Source: Rotaria sordida
Taxonomy: Eukaryota > Rotifera > Eurotatoria > Philodinida > Philodinidae
Direction of reading: 5' to 3'
Length of the DNA stretch: 64,000 nucleotides
Assembly: GCA_905250125.1 (NCBI GenBank)
Contig: CAJNOL010000101.1
Location: 149,522 to 213,521, forward strand
Shown here in pieces: positions 13,320-27,295 of the stretch. Under the pieces are notes generated by a model. It was not told the origin of the DNA. It was given only the letters and a program-made list of their open reading frames with translations, and made no database searches. A program made the translations under genes and the position numbers. How positions within the stretch are numbered: the stretch's first letter is position 1; each line of letters starts with the position of its first letter.

Positions 13320-16300
13320 TTAAGAAAGTGATGATGCTGATGTAGCTGCTGTTGTTGTTTGACTATGACTATTTGTATCAGTTGCAATACCTGATGTTGA
13401 TATAGGTAAAATAGTTGTTGATGCACAATCACTCATTGATGGTGATGATAACGGAGGCAAATCTACATAATCTAAATCGGAATAATCAATTGGTGATGAA
13501 CCATATAAATAACATCGAAGACTTTCACATATTTGAGTAAATGTTGGTCGTAATGATTCTTTAAATGTCCAACATAATTCAATTAATTGAAAACTGAATA
13601 AATAAAAACAAAATTTCAATTTGACAAAAAAAAAGAAAAGACAGAAATCTTACATTTCATGTGGACAATTTGCTGGTTGATTCATTCGATTTCCATTTTT
13701 TAAATAATCAAATAATTGTTCAGCAGCTATTGATGGATATGGTGAACCACCATATGTCATTATTTCCCATGCTAATATAGAAAATGACCATACATCACTT
13801 TTTGTTGAAAATTTTCTATCAAATAATGCTTCAGGACTCATCCATTTAACTGGTACACGACCCTTTATAATAGAATTGAAAAAACAAAATAAATTCAAAT
13901 GAAATTTTAAAAAAAAACAAACAATATATCAGCAATATTATATTTACATCAGTTTGTTTTCGATAATAATATGTTTGTGTTAAATCTCTTGCAAGTCCAA
14001 AATCAGCTATTTTACATATACGATTTTCTGCTAATAGAACATTTCGTGCGGCAAGATCACGATGAATACACTTAAAGATAAATTCTTTATATAAACAAGA
14101 AAATTGTCTTTTCATTTTACTTTTTTTGAATGTAAATATTCCATTCCAGTTGCAGTTTGTAAACAAAAGAAAATTAAATCAAGTGTTGTTAATGAACGTT
14201 TTAAATCATCATTATCATCTTGTTTATATGCATTATCATTTTCATCTTGTTCAAATGAACCCGATAAAATATGTCCAGATGGACGTTTACGACGTAAATA
14301 ATCACGTAAATTACCATATTTGGCATATTCAACAATTAACATAACTTGACCTATTCGATTAAATATTTACTTTTTTTTTTGTTGTTGTCCGTGAATTTTA
14401 CAAAAGAAAAAGTTATTTATAAATAATTTTACCTCCTTTTGTACAACAACCAAGTAATGATATTATATTAGCATGTTTACCAACCATTTTCATAACAGAT
14501 AATTCTTTAAGTAAATTTTCAATTTCTTCCGATGTTGCATCCTCTTAAAATATTAAATAAATGAAAGAGTTTTAGAGATTATTTCATATTATTAATAATA
14601 TTTAAATTCAATTTATAACTATAATATATGATAGATGATTTATCAAAAACCAGTAACTTAATTTTGTTATTATTTCATATTTTGTCAAATTTTTCAACCA
14701 ATCGATCGTTTTTATCTATTGCATGAGATATTGTATCTACATAAATCTGTATTTAAGATAAATGATTTCATCATGAACAATTAACATGTTCCTATCAATT
14801 ATTCGAATTGTAAAAAGTTCACACTATTAACTATCACACATTTTTCCGACAACTGATTAGAACCGGAAGCATGTAGTTAGAATTAGAAGTTTTTCTAATT
14901 TCCAATTACATGTTTACATTTCCTCTCTGGGGTAAGATCGAACAACTACTAGTAAGTTTAGTGAAAAAATCCAAAATAATATCTGCACAAAGCAAAATAG
15001 ATGTTTTGGCGCAGTCCTTAGTTTGAGTTTTGAAATAGTTTCAATTCAATATTGTTGTAGAGCATTGAATTCTGTACAAAATGACATATTATAATAAACG
15101 AAATGTCATCTATGCATTTCTACTAAAGAGTTAGTATCTATAGCAATCGACATTGGTTAAACAATCACCGTTCATTTGATGAGTAAAAAAAAATTTAGAA
15201 TGGTTTAGTTAGCCGGACCTTCGTTCTTGGGATATTGAAATTTTACTAAATTTTTCAGCAAAAAGCTTAGTTGATTTCCTATATAATCTGAAGAAGACAA
15301 CAGCTTTTCTATTGAAAAATCCAGTAAAATTTTGGCATCTCAAGAACGAAGGTCTGGAAAACTCAACCATTCAAGACTTTCTATTTACTCATCAAGTGAT
15401 CATCGTTCTCAGTCGAAAAAACGATTTGACAACTGAAGACGTTCCCTCGTGAGTCATTAAAACATATTTCGCATTTTGAATTTGATAGTTTTCAATCGAA
15501 ATACAAAATTGACCAAACTAGTATTCGGTACAACTAGTATTTGAATCAATGTTATCTCCGAAGAGAATTTTGAACACCTATTCGAAAAGAGCGAAAAACA
15601 TTTGATTCTAACTAATTACTTTTTGCTCTAAGCAACTGTCTGAAAAAAAAAGGAGTGAATATTTGATGTCATAGGTTAAATGAAAAACGAAACTAATTGA
15701 AGTATTTTATTGATATATGATAATATCGATTAATTATTCTGCATTATTTATTTATTAATTTACCTCGAACAGTTTTAATTGCCACGGTTGTTATTTTATC
15801 TTTTGAATTAATATTTTTGGCTAAACCTTGATATACAAAACCAAATGCACCTTTACCAATTAAATGACCAATCGTTAGACTACAAAAATTTAAATCTATA
15901 CATTAAATTTCAAAATAAAAAAAAAAGTAAATTTTCATTTTACTTTTCACGAGGAAATTCACATTGATCATCATAATATGATGAAATAATTGTTGATATT
16001 GTTCCTTCAGTTGGAAAACGACGACAACCATCTTCCATTAATGGTTTTCTTGTTTTAGGATCAATATCACTTCGATAAAGTTGATTCTATTTTATAAGAA
16101 TATGTTAAAACTAAATCAACTAAAAGAAAGAAAAAAAACGAAATAAACTTACAGCTTTTAAGTTACTAATACCACGTGTAGCTAAAATTCTTGTTGCTAA
16201 TAAAGTTCGTCGTAAACTTTTCTGATTACGAAAATGATAAATAAGAAAAAATATAAATGCAAATAATAATATTCCAATTATACAAGTAATTGTTATAATT

Positions 16301-18416
16301 AATTCATCAGGTAATCTATTTGATATAAAACGACGTGTTCCTGTTGAAATATTTCTTAATAATAATGGACGTTCGGATGCTTAAAAAATAAAACATATAT
16401 ATATACTCATTTTATTAATTAAAATAAATTTTATTTACCAGGTAAAACAATAAGACGATGAATTAAATCAGCAAAACCATATTCATTTAAAACTCGACAA
16501 AGATAAGCACCTGTATCATTTCTTTGTAAATTTTTTATATTTAATAATTTGACTTCATCTTCTGACATTGTATGTGGATTATATTCCTTAAAAGAAAAGT
16601 AAAATTATATGTATATATAAACTTGAATACTTGAAAAAAATAATTTATTTTCTTTTTAATCGAAATTAAACGAAATATTCAAAATTAACAAAACAAAAAC
16701 AAAAACATATTTATTTATTTGTGCAAATCGAAAATCAGGCGTCACACATATTTATATATATGTACATAAATAATCATTCATGATTAACTTCTTGATTATT
16801 TAGAGCTGTTTAATCGAGGCTTCTGTTTTTCTTTTTTGTTCCTATAAAGTAGATGATTATTCACATACGCTTGCCATACAAGTGACTGTAAACACACATA
16901 TGTTCAATCATTTCTAACTTTTCTGCTCTTTAGTAGACAATGAGATGAAAGCTAATGGAGTCTCAGTTAATTGTTGATTAATTGAGTGGTGAATGTCTGC
17001 TTGTACGAACATCTAAGAAAGATAAATGAGACTACTTTCTATCTCTTATTTATCTGCTCAACGGATAGAATATAGTCGATTAATATATTATTAGTCTCCA
17101 GGCAAAATATATTATAATAACTTTTCAAGGACATATCATTCTAAGAAAAAAGAAAATGTGTTGTTCATATATGATTTTTTTTTAATCTACACACTTAAAT
17201 ATTTTCACTTATTAATTGTACGGCTATTACAATAAATAAATATTTAAAACATGCTTTATATTGATCCTCCTTCTTTTTCTTTTTGTATTCAATATTGATG
17301 ATAGCATGCAATAAAACCATCAAATCATCAATGAAAATAATGCAAATCATCAAAAAAGAACACACAATTCAAAGCACACGCAAATACACAGCAAAAAAAA
17401 AACAGCTGAAAAAATTCTGTAATTGTACTTATGTTACCTGCCGTTTTCCTATACTAAATCTTGATCCATTAGAAAACTATAGATAGATAGAGAGTTGTTT
17501 TTATTATTATTATTATTCTTTTTTTGTTTTTTATTTTTATTTTATTTATATATAAATAGTTAAGAAGACTTAACAAATAAAATGAAATAATTTGAATTAC
17601 CTTAATAAATTCTAATTGATTAAATTGATCATTTTCTTGAATTTTATTCAATTGTCGTCGAACAAACCATTGAACAAATGGACTTGAATCAGAATAAAAT
17701 AAACATTCAAATGTTATATTATCACCTTCATATTGTGTTAAATTTGTTGATTTAGATATAAATACTGGTCGATCAAGACTACGACCTTGTACAATTAATT
17801 GAAATGATCGACTTATATTTCCTAAACTATTTTCAACAACACATGTATACAATCCTGCATCATACATTGTTGCTTTAGTAATATTTAAATACATATCATC
17901 AATAGAAAACTAAAAGAAAAAAGAAATTAATTGAAATTTAAAAAAAATAAAAAAAAATCTTCAATCAATATTTGTTTCTACCAATTCAATTAATTCTGGT
18001 ACAAATATATGTCCATCTTTGACCCATGTTATTTTAGCTTTTGGTTTAGCTTGATATGGACATTTAAGTGAAATAGATGCTGATGTTGGATAAACTAATG
18101 TTTGTGTTTGTTGTGCAACAGGTTCAATCCAATGTGGTGGACATTGTATTGAACAATTTATTGAATGAAAATATTCGATTTGTTGTGATCTTTGTTGATC
18201 ACCATCATAATAAACATCATCGTCAAGTGGTGGATTTATGAAAGAATCTTGAATTTCGTTTACTATATATATATATATATATATCAAATTAGATCAATAA
18301 AAAAATATATATATAATTAAAATTTACTGACATTTTTCATCTGTAATAACAGTATTAATATTGATTATTACAATGAATATTGTGAAGAATATTTTGATTC
18401 GATGAAAAATAATCAT
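13320..18416 (-). CDS. FGFR: Fibroblast growth factor receptor-type receptor tyrosine kinase
   Basis: Cell-surface FGF receptor tyrosine kinase, 751 aa. Minus-strand exons: 18416-18332, 18262-17982, 17909-17601, 16586-16439, 16379-16153, 16086-15944, 15879-15764, 14543-14433, 14350-14121, 14070-13948, 13862-13654 and 13593-13320. Order: signal peptide; an acidic patch ([10 protein letters not shown]) resembling the FGFR acid box; two Ig domains corresponding to D2 and D3; TM at about 301-322; kinase domain. Kinase motifs: IGKGAFGFV (405-413), VAIK Lys433, alpha-C Glu450, HRDLAARN (553-560), DFG (573-575), activation-loop Tyr triplet 584-586, [19 protein letters not shown] replaces the usual WSFG. 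D1 is absent. Introns 14544-15763 and 16587-17600 are over 1 kb. The exon 1 donor is non-canonical in context (GTCAGT) but is the only one that keeps phase. Confidence 0.9.
15160..15430. repeat. Inverted repeat inside FGFR intron
   Basis: The left arm (about 15165-15290) contains GGACCTTCGTTCTTGGGAT. The right arm (about 15295-15425) contains its near reverse complement around 15340-15355. Shared blocks extend outward to TTTGATGAGTAAA and inward to AAATTTTACT. The arms are nearly adjacent. The element lies wholly within the 1.22 kb intron before the exon encoding alpha-C. Confidence 0.75.
16587..17600 (-). other. Second long FGFR intron
   Basis: 1.01 kb intron between the exon ending the second Ig domain and the exon before the membrane segment. 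I found no coding motif and no clear inverted repeat. A plus-strand open frame at 17283-17486 runs into the exon and has no domain. Confidence 0.6.
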
Positions 18417-20519
18417 TGTCTAAATAACAAAAAACAATCATATAAAAATAATTCGATTATGATCATAGATTAATACAAATAAAATCGACCTTTTAAATGT
18501 ATTAGTAATATATTTAATAAAGTAGACTATAGTAATGATGCCTTATTAAATCGTTGTATACGCATATATCTGATTTCCTCGTGTTCTGTTTATAGACTAC
18601 ACAAGCTTCGATTGATTTGTCCTTGTATAGAATCAATCAAATCGTATCGTACTTTCTGTCTATCTCTTTTCTATTCTGCAAATAATCATTCTCTTTTCTT
18701 TCGCATCCTTTCTCGCTATCTAAACATCCTATATTGCATAGATCTGCATTTGTTCAACACCTTGCTATATTAATATTCTTTAGCGAATTAACATAATGAT
18801 AGAAAAACGAAGAACTTAAAAAAAAAAGAAAGCAAATTCATCTGTTTTCCTTTATTCTTTTCTATTCTATATTGCAAACATGATAATAATTACTTTTTCT
18901 TACTGTTACTAATCAATCGATCAAACAGAAGGTGGGCGAAATAGAGTTCTATCTGTCTATCTTTATTATCAGAAATGTCATTTCACGTCGCGTTTTCTCT
19001 CTATGTCAAGATCTAGTAATGGAATGAAATTAGCATTCTTGCAACCTACTATTGATAACCGAAATTCGATATGTTCTCGATTGGCATTTATTTATATCTT
19101 AGATTTTAACTACTGACAAGTCAAGGATGATTAAACATACATATTTTATATTCTAAATTTTATTCGAGAAATATTTCATGGTACTCTAATCACTATCGAT
19201 TCACTTCTCACCCATCAAAAATCCAAGACAATTTACAATTATGTGAATAAAACAATTACTCATGTGACGAGGTAATATATCAATCATAAATAAATGGAAC
19301 AATTGCAGACATCTGACCTTCGTGTGTACTGGGACGAGTTATAATAGATGGAAGTTTCTTTTTTTTCATCATAACTTTTCTAATCATATAAACGGACAAA
19401 ATTATGATGTCAAGAAAAAAGAAACATATAGAAAATTAATGGTATAAAAAAAAGAAATAGTTCGAAGAACGAAAGGAAAAAAAAATATTTACATTAGTAT
19501 TTATTGATATCAGAATGATCTTATAAAAAGTTCTACGAAAAAAAAACAACAGTCACTAAACATATATACATATATATCGTAATAACGGTAGCTATTATTT
19601 GAAAATCGAGCTGGTTTTCGAGTACAAAAATAATCAATTTTTTATCATTATCAATAATCAACAGCCTGAAGAAATTGTTATTTCGCCTTGTCTCTTTCCT
19701 TTTGATTCTTTTTTCTTCATCTCTTAAAAAATTAGCATATTAAAAAAAAACATAAATGAATGTTTGTGGTTAGGCCACTTGTCACGAGATTTCGAACACA
19801 AACATATGTGCATACTCAAGGGTTATATACACTTGACGACGAATGAATAAAGAACCCTTGAATAATTCCAATGTTACAAATAAACAAAACAAAACTTGAA
19901 ATGATTTGATACTACACATAAGTATTTGATAGACATATAACAAGATAACATTTATAGAAAATATAATCATTGATGGAGAAAAATAATAAGAAATTTCACA
20001 TCCGTTTCTAATCAGTAGTCTCACGATTTTATCATTTCTTTCTTGGTTAATCGTTACTTTTGATCAACCGACAATCTAGTATATACTACTGACACATGAC
20101 AACAACAACAACTGGAATTGAGGCGATCAACTACAGCTGTACTCGATCGTCTCTTTTTTTTAGCGATCATTTGTTGATAATAGATCCTGGTCACACATGG
20201 TGCCTAAGTATACACTATGGAAAAAGATTAAAAAAACGAACAACGAGAAAACATGATCACTTAAATGAATATATATAAATATAGATAATATATATATTGT
20301 TTGATTGAAGATATCGACAATCAAATATATTTTTTCTATTCACGTTTTCTTGCTTCTCTATTGCAATCACATGTGTTCTTATCATCCTTGTGTGTGTCGT
20401 TGTCGTCGTGTTACTTTCAAGGGCACACACGAGTACGCAATTATTCTGGCTTTTTTTTATAACAAGGCACCCTGCAGAAAGACATAACTATAACATTCTT
20501 CCTATTTCACGTGCAATGA

Positions 20520-20551
<32 letters not shown>

Positions 20552-22789
20552 GGATACTGCATACTTAAACAAAAAAAAGAAGCATTAATAACTTTCTGCT
20601 CTGTTCAATTTAAATAAAAAGAGAACTTAAAAGCGACGAAATAAGTTTTATAGTTCAAAAAGTATCACTATACTGTTAAAAAGAAAAGAAGGATTAGCAA
20701 AGAAATTAAAAAGAAACCGACCAAGTAGTAGAAAAAGAAAAGTCATATTGATACCTATTTCATATGACTAGTTAAATTCGTCGATTGTTTCCCATAAAAG
20801 ATAGCAACAAGTTGTTGTTACTGTACTTTTTTCTGTGTCAAGCAAATGTCAACGATCATCAATCTTTTTTGCTGGTGTATTAGCAGTAGCTACAGAAGGT
20901 TGTGTAACAACCGGATGTGCACATGCAGCAAAGGTTTTTTTTCACCCTCCCTTTCTTTCTTTGCTTTCTCGATGAAATGTGTCAACAAAATAAACGATCT
21001 GTAGCATATACATATACGCATATCTACGCATAGATATATATGTATATATATATATATATATATTTTTTATATTCAATGTTGTCTTATCGGTCGACGATGG
21101 AATAAATTCAAACTGCTCGTAGAACTAGACAGATGACCCTTTTGTTGTTAAAGCGGCTCACCTGTTCGGCGCGCCATTAAAACAAATTTTGTTTAGGTTA
21201 TTTTTTCTTTTGGTTCTTATCTTTCTATCTTGCTCATGTACACGTTTCTATGTCAGTAAATGAATGATATTAATGACAATAGTGATCATTTTTCATAATT
21301 ACAAATTGCAGAAATATTGACGTTGTCGTATGATTTTTTAATAAGCCTATGTATATATAGCAGACATTTTCGTCTTTTTTTTTGGCATAGAACGAAGAAA
21401 AAGAAACGATACTTAACTAATATTTTAAAAAATCAACGCTGTGAACCGAAACATTGTCGTGGATATAGGTAAAGAAAAATATACAGTAGTTATATAGAAA
21501 GATAGTGTGATGATGGCGAAGAACAGAACAAACAATGACAACAAACGAAGAAGATAGAAAATAGAGAGAGAGAGAGATACAGGAGAAAAAAAGAAGGCAG
21601 ATATCCCACACGTATGTACATTAATGCCCATAAAGGTGATGGTGTGCCTTCTTATTCTCTCTCTGTCTCTCTTTCTTGTCTATTCTTCTTCATCAACCTT
21701 ATTTTCTCCTTCTTCTCTTTTTCTTTCTTCTCTTCACACCAACACCGCTCGATATCACTGCCCCATCAAATCATCACTGATATATATGAGGAGTATGCAA
21801 AAATTTGCAACTAAAGAGGCAAACAACTAGTAAAGTATATTCATAGACGACACGAGATGATATATATGAGATAAATATCTGAGCAAGCTATATTAAAAAA
21901 ATACTCAATTACACATTTTTTCTCATGCTTAAATAAATATGAGAAATTGAAAAGTATGACACTAGAAAACGGAAATTCAAATCCGATAGAGGAAGTTAAA
22001 ATAAAAAACTATTAGATAATCAATCTATTGTTCTTACTTCTTTCTTTTACATCTAAGTAATACGTTTGATCGTTAAAATAATGAACATGTATAGCTACGA
22101 TGTTTTTTTTTTTTCTGTTACTTATATATCTATCTTACGTAAGATAATAGATCTTAATGAAGTTATTTGATTTAGGACTTTTACATATATAATTAAAATC
22201 AATTATTTATTTCTTTTTCTACAGATATAAATAATTTCATTGAACCATAATATGAATATAACAAAAAATAGCATCGAACCATATTATATTGAACACATAT
22301 AGTGAACATAAACATTTATAATGAGCTTGTTCTGATTGCATAAATACAACTAACAGCAATAGTTAAACAAATGAGATAAACAAATTATTTGTTCGAACAA
22401 CAATTACAAATAGCACTGGATTAGATTAATTCTGCTGTCGAATGTTAAACAAAGCTTCGTCTTCATTAACCACAACATAGTAATAATAACAATATTCTAT
22501 GATGAACATATAAATATATGTATTCATAATATCTATTAAGTGAATATATGTGTAGACTGAAAGCGATTTACGTAAATGATTACTGAAATGCAATAAATAT
22601 AATCATTTTTTTTTATATATATATCAACAATAAATTAGAAATTATGATTGGAGAAAGTTTGGTCTCTATAGAATAATGTCTTTTATATAAAAACAGATGT
22701 GTTTTTTTATTTCATTTGAATAATTCAATTTAAAATCGCGCATTTTTATCTTGTTTTTATGTGCTTATTTTCATTCTTTAATTGTATTA
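18417..22789. other. 4.4 kb gene-free region between divergent FGFR and NAP1 genes
   Basis: The longest gene-free stretch of the gene-rich half, flanked by the two divergent 5' ends, so it should hold both promoters and possibly FGFR enhancers. It contains TA microsatellites (20523-20551 and 21043-21062), a GA/CT-rich stretch at about 21560-21740 and many T runs. All open frames in it are low complexity. No conserved regulatory motif can be named from sequence alone. Confidence 0.6.
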
Positions 22790-24401
22790 ATGTCATCGTC
22801 TAGTGAAGAAATAGTTACAACATCAGATGAATCATCATTATCTTTAGATCATGGTGATCAACAAGAATTTTCATCTTCTAATAAACATATTCTTTCAACA
22901 ATAGATAATGATTATATAGATGCATTAAAAAAATTACAAATATCTTATAATCAATTAGAAAGTCGTTATTTAAAATCTGTTAATGAACTTGAATATAAAT
23001 TTCATCAACAATGTTCATATTTATTTGAACACCGTTCAAATATAATTAATGGAATATATGAACCAAACGATGATGAATGTCGATTAAAAACTGATTCTAT
23101 TGAATTTATTGAAAGATCATCATTATCAAATGATAAATTAGGAATTCCTTCATTTTGGTTACAAACACTTAAACAAGTATGATCATAAATAACTGAAGTA
23201 ATGGACAAAAGTCTCCCACTTTCCATATTGTCGGTTACTGTTAGAACACATCGGACTGATCATAGACCCTGTCGCGTCCAAAAATTTTGGATTTAGCTCC
23301 TGTACACTCTGGAGGTCTGAAAATTTATGTGCACATACTCCAATAAGAAATTATGTATAAGACTTGAGCTTACCTCGATTGTTTAAATGCAGCAAGCATT
23401 ATGATGAATAGTGATGGATTGCATCTATTTATCATTTTAACTTCATAACTCTGAAAACGAAGAACTTTGTAGATCGACTCATCCGTCATTATTTAGTGGT
23501 TTGTTCTGGTTATCTATCATATTACTTTCATTAAAGTTCATCAATCCTTTCTAGAATTGTTACCGCTTTTACATCACTTCTATTTGGATGGTAAAATATC
23601 AAGAATTAATCATGTATTTGATAGAAGGCAATAAGAAGTTTAGTAGGCAATTTTTTTCAGATTAAAAGCTTACAGTAAAGATAGGCGCCTTTCATGAGAA
23701 TTCAGCTTGTATTAAAGCAATTGAGACAATCTCATGCTTCTGAACTAAATTCTTAGTACATTATGTGCACAAAAATTTTCAGGTTTCTAGCATCTGTATT
23801 AGCTGATATATTTTTGTTCACTACTATAAAGTCAAACGTTTTAGAAAACATAATTTGTTTTAAGGTACCTATGATTGCTGATATGATAGAAGAATGGGAT
23901 GAACCATTACTTAAATGTCTTTCTGATATAAAACTTCAATTACATATTCAACCTATAATTGGTTTTACACTTGAATTTCATTTCAATGAAGAATCAAAAA
24001 GATTTTTTTATAATAAAATTTTAACAAAATTTTATGAACTACAAATTGAACCTGATGATGAAATACTTTTTTATGAAGGTACAGCTATTATACATTCAAT
24101 AGGATGTCAAATTGATTGGATTGATTTAAAAACAAATGTAACACGAAATATTGAAACAGGTGAATTACAATCATCATTTTTTAATTTTTTTACATCACCA
24201 ATAAATACTGATGATTGGAAATTAGCAACTGATTTTCAAATAGGTCATTATATACGTGAAAATATTATACCAAAAGCAATACTCTATTATACAGGTGATA
24301 TATTTGATGATGAATATGAATTTAGTGAAGATGATGATGATGATAGTGATGAACAACAATATTCATTTAAAGAAGAAACTGGAGAAGGAGAACATTTATA
24401 A
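22790..24401 (+). CDS. NAP1L: Nucleosome assembly protein 1-like (NAP/SET family) histone chaperone
   Basis: Histone H2A-H2B chaperone of the NAP family, 307 aa from two exons (22790-23176 and 23865-24401). The N-terminal region is Ser/Glu/Asp-rich, followed by the long dimerisation helix (YIDALKKLQISYNQLESRYL). After the intron come IPSFWLQTLKQ and the NAP core, with IGFTLEFHFNEESKRFF and FFNFFTSP, and a C-terminal acidic tail (SEDDDDDSDEQ, then EETGEGEHL). I chose the ATG at 22790, ahead of the Ser-rich N-terminus; an in-frame ATG at 22751 would add a hydrophobic extension unlike the family. The intron is 688 bp, long for this genome. A polyadenylation-type AATAAA lies near 24486. Confidence 0.88.
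23177..23864 (+). other. 688-bp NAP1 intron
   Basis: Intron longer than the local norm. No inverted repeat or coding motif is evident; an open frame at 23763 runs into exon 2 and is not the true start. Confidence 0.6.
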
Positions 24402-24539
24402 AGAAAGAAAAAAAAAATTCTTACTGATTTGTGTCATTCTAATGTATTTGTTTGTGATTAAAGATATTATATGTTCCATATCTGGAATAAATAAATTCGT
24501 TTAAAATAGATTTTCTTAATAGATTTTTATCGATATTTA

Positions 24540-27295
24540 TTAGTCCCAAGTAGCATTTGTCTCATTTGTAGGCCATTCATTATTAACTATTTCTTTTTTC
24601 ATTTCATTTGTAGTGAAGTCATCATTAATCGTAGATATTATTTGATTATTTGAAGTTTCTGTTTCTGTTTTTGTTATGATGGGTGATGAAAGATCAAATG
24701 AAAAATTGAAATAACCTAATGTAAAATCATTTGCAATAATTGCCATCAATACACTAAAGAATAACGAAAAGAAAAATTAAAAAAAAAACTTTTGTTAGAT
24801 TATTGCCTTTGATTTCATATTATTGTTTAATAAAATATTTGAAATATAAGGAGAACATATACGTACTTAATTTATTAAAAAAACTGATTCGCCACTAAAT
24901 CAGAGGATGTAACGGATGGTACAAAAGTTCTGTTTTAGCTTTGTTTTCAGTATAGCGTGATCTACTTGTAACTTCACATACAATCAATGATTAGAAGTGC
25001 ATTTGATCGATTTGTTTTGCATTAGACTTTAGAAATTTTCAGACACATTATGTGTGAATGTAACCAACACGGCACGAGCTTTCTAGTGGGATCAACATAT
25101 TCAAATTACAAAACTACGGATTTCATAGAAAAAAGTTTTATTAAAAAATTAATCTTCTCTCTACAATGTCTATAGAAGTTTTTCTGATAATATCTGATAG
25201 AAAAATTGTATTCTGTTTTATGTAATGCACTTCTGTAGACGACTCATTAAACTCTAGTAGAACATAAAATATGTGTTTTGACTAACTTTGATTGCTGGAA
25301 AACATCTTATCTTGTCGAAATCATTTATTAGTTGTGAACACTTTTCACTAGCAAAGGACGTTGGAAAAATGTTGATTTCGAACTCAATCGATAACTTGAA
25401 AGCTTGATTTTTACCTGTTTACAGTGTTTTCTCATAGCGCTACAAAACTCCAAAACAAGACGATAAACAAGATTAACTTTCTCAGTAGATGGAGATTTTC
25501 TTCTAAACATTAGAAGTATATGCAGAGAACTTTTCCAGTCAAACATGTTCTTAAAACTTTCCAATCTTCAACAAGTATTGTAAACTAAATATTTTTCGAC
25601 AGCTTTGTAGTAGCGACTTTGCTTTTTCTAACAAGAAAATTATTGAGTTTCCACGACAAATTATTGTCACATGATACTGAAAACAAAATTAATGCAGAAC
25701 TTATGCACCATCCGTTTTTATATACATAATTCTTTCATAGAAAATCTCTAAGCATATATTTACAATGCAAATAACGCTCATCAAGATTCGATTCAGTTGG
25801 TTCTCGGCTGACGGAATATAGATATATGCATATAGACGCATATAGGTATAAATATGTATTAAGTAAGGTACTAGATAAATGTAAGACGTGACTTGATGTA
25901 TAAAAGCGACTCGTTTCACAAAATCAAGTTTTTTTTTTGTAATATAAAACTTGATCTTTATGTTTATAAAGAAAAATCATTTTTGAATATGCTACAATTG
26001 TCTAATTGAGCTCAACTTATACGTCCAATGTTTTTTGGTTTTTTTTCTACAGAAGTTTTGTGAAATTTTTCAATCGTTACACTGTTGTAACTATATTTAC
26101 TATTGTTCTATCATACTATTCTTAAAACTTTATTTTCAATTTTAAATGATAATTGAATATAGTAAATGAAAAAATTTTTTTATCATATAGAGATCAATAC
26201 AATTGTTTATAAATAGTTATATTAGTACTATTCCTATTACAAAAGAAAAAAAGAATTAACATCACACTATACAAATAATGTGATTTTAGTTAATCATAAT
26301 CTTATGTTGAGATTCGTTCTTTAACTCTTAATAATTATTATATCACATCTTCATGTATATACCATTGAACCATTGATCGAACCATTCAATAATTTAATTA
26401 ATAATGATCATTACTTCTAAAAGCATCTCAGGTCGAGCAAACACGCTCATAAACGACCATAAATTGTCATATATTGACGTGTTACATGGCTCAATATCAC
26501 GATCATATTTCTTCGTATGTCATACGAAGGAATACGATCGTAATAGTGAGACATATAATAAATCAAAATTCGGTCATATACGCTGACACACTGAGTGTAT
26601 ATAGTCGTTTCAAAGGGTATACAGATTTCGTCCAGGGACATAACTCCTCGGTTGATTTAAATCTTAATGCATAGGTGTCCTTTTTTTGTCATTCGACGCA
26701 ATCATTAGTCGTACCACAGCTGCCTTATGATTACTATGTTACAGACAGGCAGACACAAGTAAATTTCTGTTTCTATACATTATCTTTTCGGTCTATAGAA
26801 CAATTTACTTTCATTCGAAGTATACATAAATTTGTTTTTCGAGAATTAACAATTAGAAATAAATTCATTTTTTTGTTTTTCTCATTAATTTTTTTTTGAA
26901 TTTTTTCAAAATCAAAAAAGAAAATATGAATATTTCATTAACCTTGGAATATTTTCATCAATATTCGATGGTAATGCCGAAGATAATTTTGATCTTAAAT
27001 TAAATAAATCATCAACAGTTAATTGTTCATCACTTGATATAGGCAAAACAAATGTCAATGGTTGATCATCAGATGGTCTACCAAGAAAAAATATCCATTT
27101 ATTAATCTCATTAAAATATACATGAAGTTTCGACCATTTACGACCTATATTAAATCAATTGAAATCGATAGATGTTATGTCTTTTAACATATTGAAACTA
27201 CTTTCATTTGTTTTCTATCATTTATACTTACAAATTTTCAGATCAAAATAGACACGTTGTGCAAATGCTTTTTGTTTTGGATCACATAAATTCAT
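24540..27295 (-). CDS. TSEN15: tRNA-splicing endonuclease subunit Sen15 homologue
   Basis: Small structural subunit of the tRNA-splicing endonuclease, 159 aa. Minus-strand exons 27295-27232, 27144-26943 and 24753-24540. Matches to the family fold: FAQRVYFDLKICRKW near the N-terminus, VLPISSDEQLTVDDLFNLR in the middle, and the beta-strand VLMAIIANDFTLGYFNFSF near residue 95-113. The Thr/Asn-rich tail after that looks disordered. The start ATG follows an acceptor-like TTTGTTTCAG with no gap, and the FMC1 stop is only 107 bp upstream on the same strand, so this could be a trans-spliced downstream cistron. Alternatively a short untranslated exon exists. The 2.19 kb second intron (24754-26942) is the longest in any gene here and holds two inverted-repeat elements. 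The assignment rests on recognised pattern and length only. Confidence 0.7.
24908..25720. mobile_element. Foldback element in TSEN15 intron
   Basis: Left arm AACGGATGGTACAAAAGTTC (about 24911) and TTTGTTTTCAGTAT are matched by the right arm read on the opposite strand (AACGGATGGTGCATAAGTTC, then TTTGTTTTCAGTAT, from about 25718). The arms align for at least 60 bp, with a non-coding middle of about 650 bp. Likely a non-autonomous transposon. Confidence 0.65.
26402..26640. repeat. Imperfect palindrome in TSEN15 intron
   Basis: Centre near 26520. CGATCATATTTCTTCGTATG is followed after one base by CATACGAAGGAATACGATCG, and weaker pairing extends about 100 bp each way. Open frames on both strands over it are mirror images of each other and are not genes. 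Confidence 0.75.

Noticed and set aside
20390-20617. 75-aa plus-strand frame through a TA run
   Set aside because: Contains a Tyr-Ile repeat from the microsatellite; not a gene.
26404-26674. Overlapping open frames on both strands
   Set aside because: Mirror products of the intron palindrome centred at 26520.
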